Position numbers and translations under genes: made by a program | From: an uncultured Ruminococcus sp. | GTDB lineage: Bacteria > Bacillota > Clostridia > Lachnospirales > Lachnospiraceae | Length of the DNA: 64,000 nt | Reading direction: 5' to 3' | NCBI GenBank assembly: GCA_900066355.1 | Contig: FMEL01000005.1 | Span: 1 to 64,000 of the forward strand | Notes under the pieces: generated by a model | Told to the model about the DNA's origin: nothing | Databases searched by the model: none | What the model saw: only the letters and a program-made list of their open reading frames with translations | Part shown: one piece after another, positions 63,834-64,000 of the stretch | How the letters are laid out: each line of letters starts with the position of its first letter | How positions within the stretch are numbered: position 1 is the first letter of the stretch

Positions 63834-64000
63834 ATGAAGAAAAGAATGATTATTGTGACAGTACTGATTATGGGAACTCTGGCATCAGGATGTGTGAGCG
63901 TTCAGGCATCAGATATTTTACCTGAACTGACAAAAGACAATGCACTGGAACAGATGATGAAAGCAGGAGAAACAGACAGTCTTGTAAGCAATCATAAAAG
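63834..64000 (+). CDS. Secreted lipoprotein-like protein (3' end outside window)
   Basis: The first 55 residues are visible. Start ATG 63834 with AAAGGAGAC upstream. Signal sequence MKKRMIIVTVLIMGTLASGC, in which LASGC would be a lipobox; LPELTKDNALEQMMKAGE follows. Divergent from the kinase. Family cannot be determined from the visible part. The 213-bp gap between the two genes is AT-rich and contains the divergent promoters, which I cannot place confidently. Confidence 0.7.
   Translation, partial: MKKRMIIVTVLIMGTLASGCVSVQASDILPELTKDNALEQMMKAGETDSLVSNHK

Noticed and set aside
1..64000. CRISPR array, tRNA, rRNA, intact prophage
   Set aside because: No regularly spaced short repeats, no cloverleaf or rRNA motifs, and no phage structural or integrase genes were seen. 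The repeats found are palindromic intergenic elements.

Overview
The window looks like chromosomal DNA from a Gram-positive gut Clostridia, most likely a Lachnospiraceae. Evidence: moderate-to-low GC, strong AGGAGG-type ribosome binding sites, an FMN riboswitch, a T-box leader, a GlcT-type PTS antiterminator, a BspA-type leucine-rich-repeat surface protein, a carbon starvation (CstA) transporter and a UPF0735 ACT protein beside hom. The genus cannot be fixed from the sequence alone. No tRNA, rRNA, CRISPR array, intact prophage or complete insertion sequence was found.

Layout. 0-4.2 kb: AT-rich surface-protein genes, a large LRR/Ig-like protein cut by the left edge and a truncated paralogue. 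4.4-6.4 kb: an Rpn-family nuclease-like gene and a metallo-beta-lactamase-fold hydrolase. 6.4-14.9 kb: prfB with its programmed frameshift, an ACT protein, hom and lysC (threonine/lysine branch), two envelope proteins and tex. 14.9-15.55 kb: two very long palindromes between convergent genes. 15.6-23.8 kb: two divergent ABC importers, a TrpX-type system on the minus strand and a BMP/nucleoside-type system on the plus strand. 23.8-25.75 kb: an accessory patch with two near-identical 328-bp direct repeats (each a giant palindrome) around one hypothetical gene, then a 388-bp palindrome abutting the riboflavin promoter. 25.8-27.4 kb: FMN riboswitch, ribU and a NUDIX hydrolase.

27.5-32.7 kb is a complete sugar PTS module: antiterminator target and terminator, EIICBA, GlcT-like antiterminator, HPr and Enzyme I. 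32.8-36.05 kb is a zinc-uptake operon under a Fur/Zur-family regulator with two operators flanking the promoter. 36.2-45.5 kb holds a hypothetical gene, a Gfo/Idh/MocA oxidoreductase and three consecutive hybrid sensor kinases, the first also carrying a GGDEF domain. 45.6-50.6 kb: acetyltransferase, alpha/beta hydrolase, ECF sigma/anti-sigma pair, TrmH methyltransferase and a decayed second sigma-factor locus. 50.7-58.8 kb: MATE and AEC transporters, enolase, SGNH hydrolase, ZIP transporter and a T-box-controlled CstA-family transporter. 58.9-61.5 kb is a gene graveyard: S8 protease without its serine half, Abi start, IS4 fragment, ATP-grasp fragment. 61.5-64 kb: an AgrC/AgrA-like two-component system divergent from a secreted protein cut by the right edge.

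Two unnamed repeat families are the most unusual content. One is a set of long hairpins (about 190-290 bp) sharing a loop, CTCGCTGACGCTCAGACAG, while the arms differ between copies yet keep pairing. The other is a modular palindromic element starting TATGTAATAGGA and ending CCGCTTTGTT, found three times, each time at the end of a hairpin terminator; one copy separates a T-box terminator from its gene.
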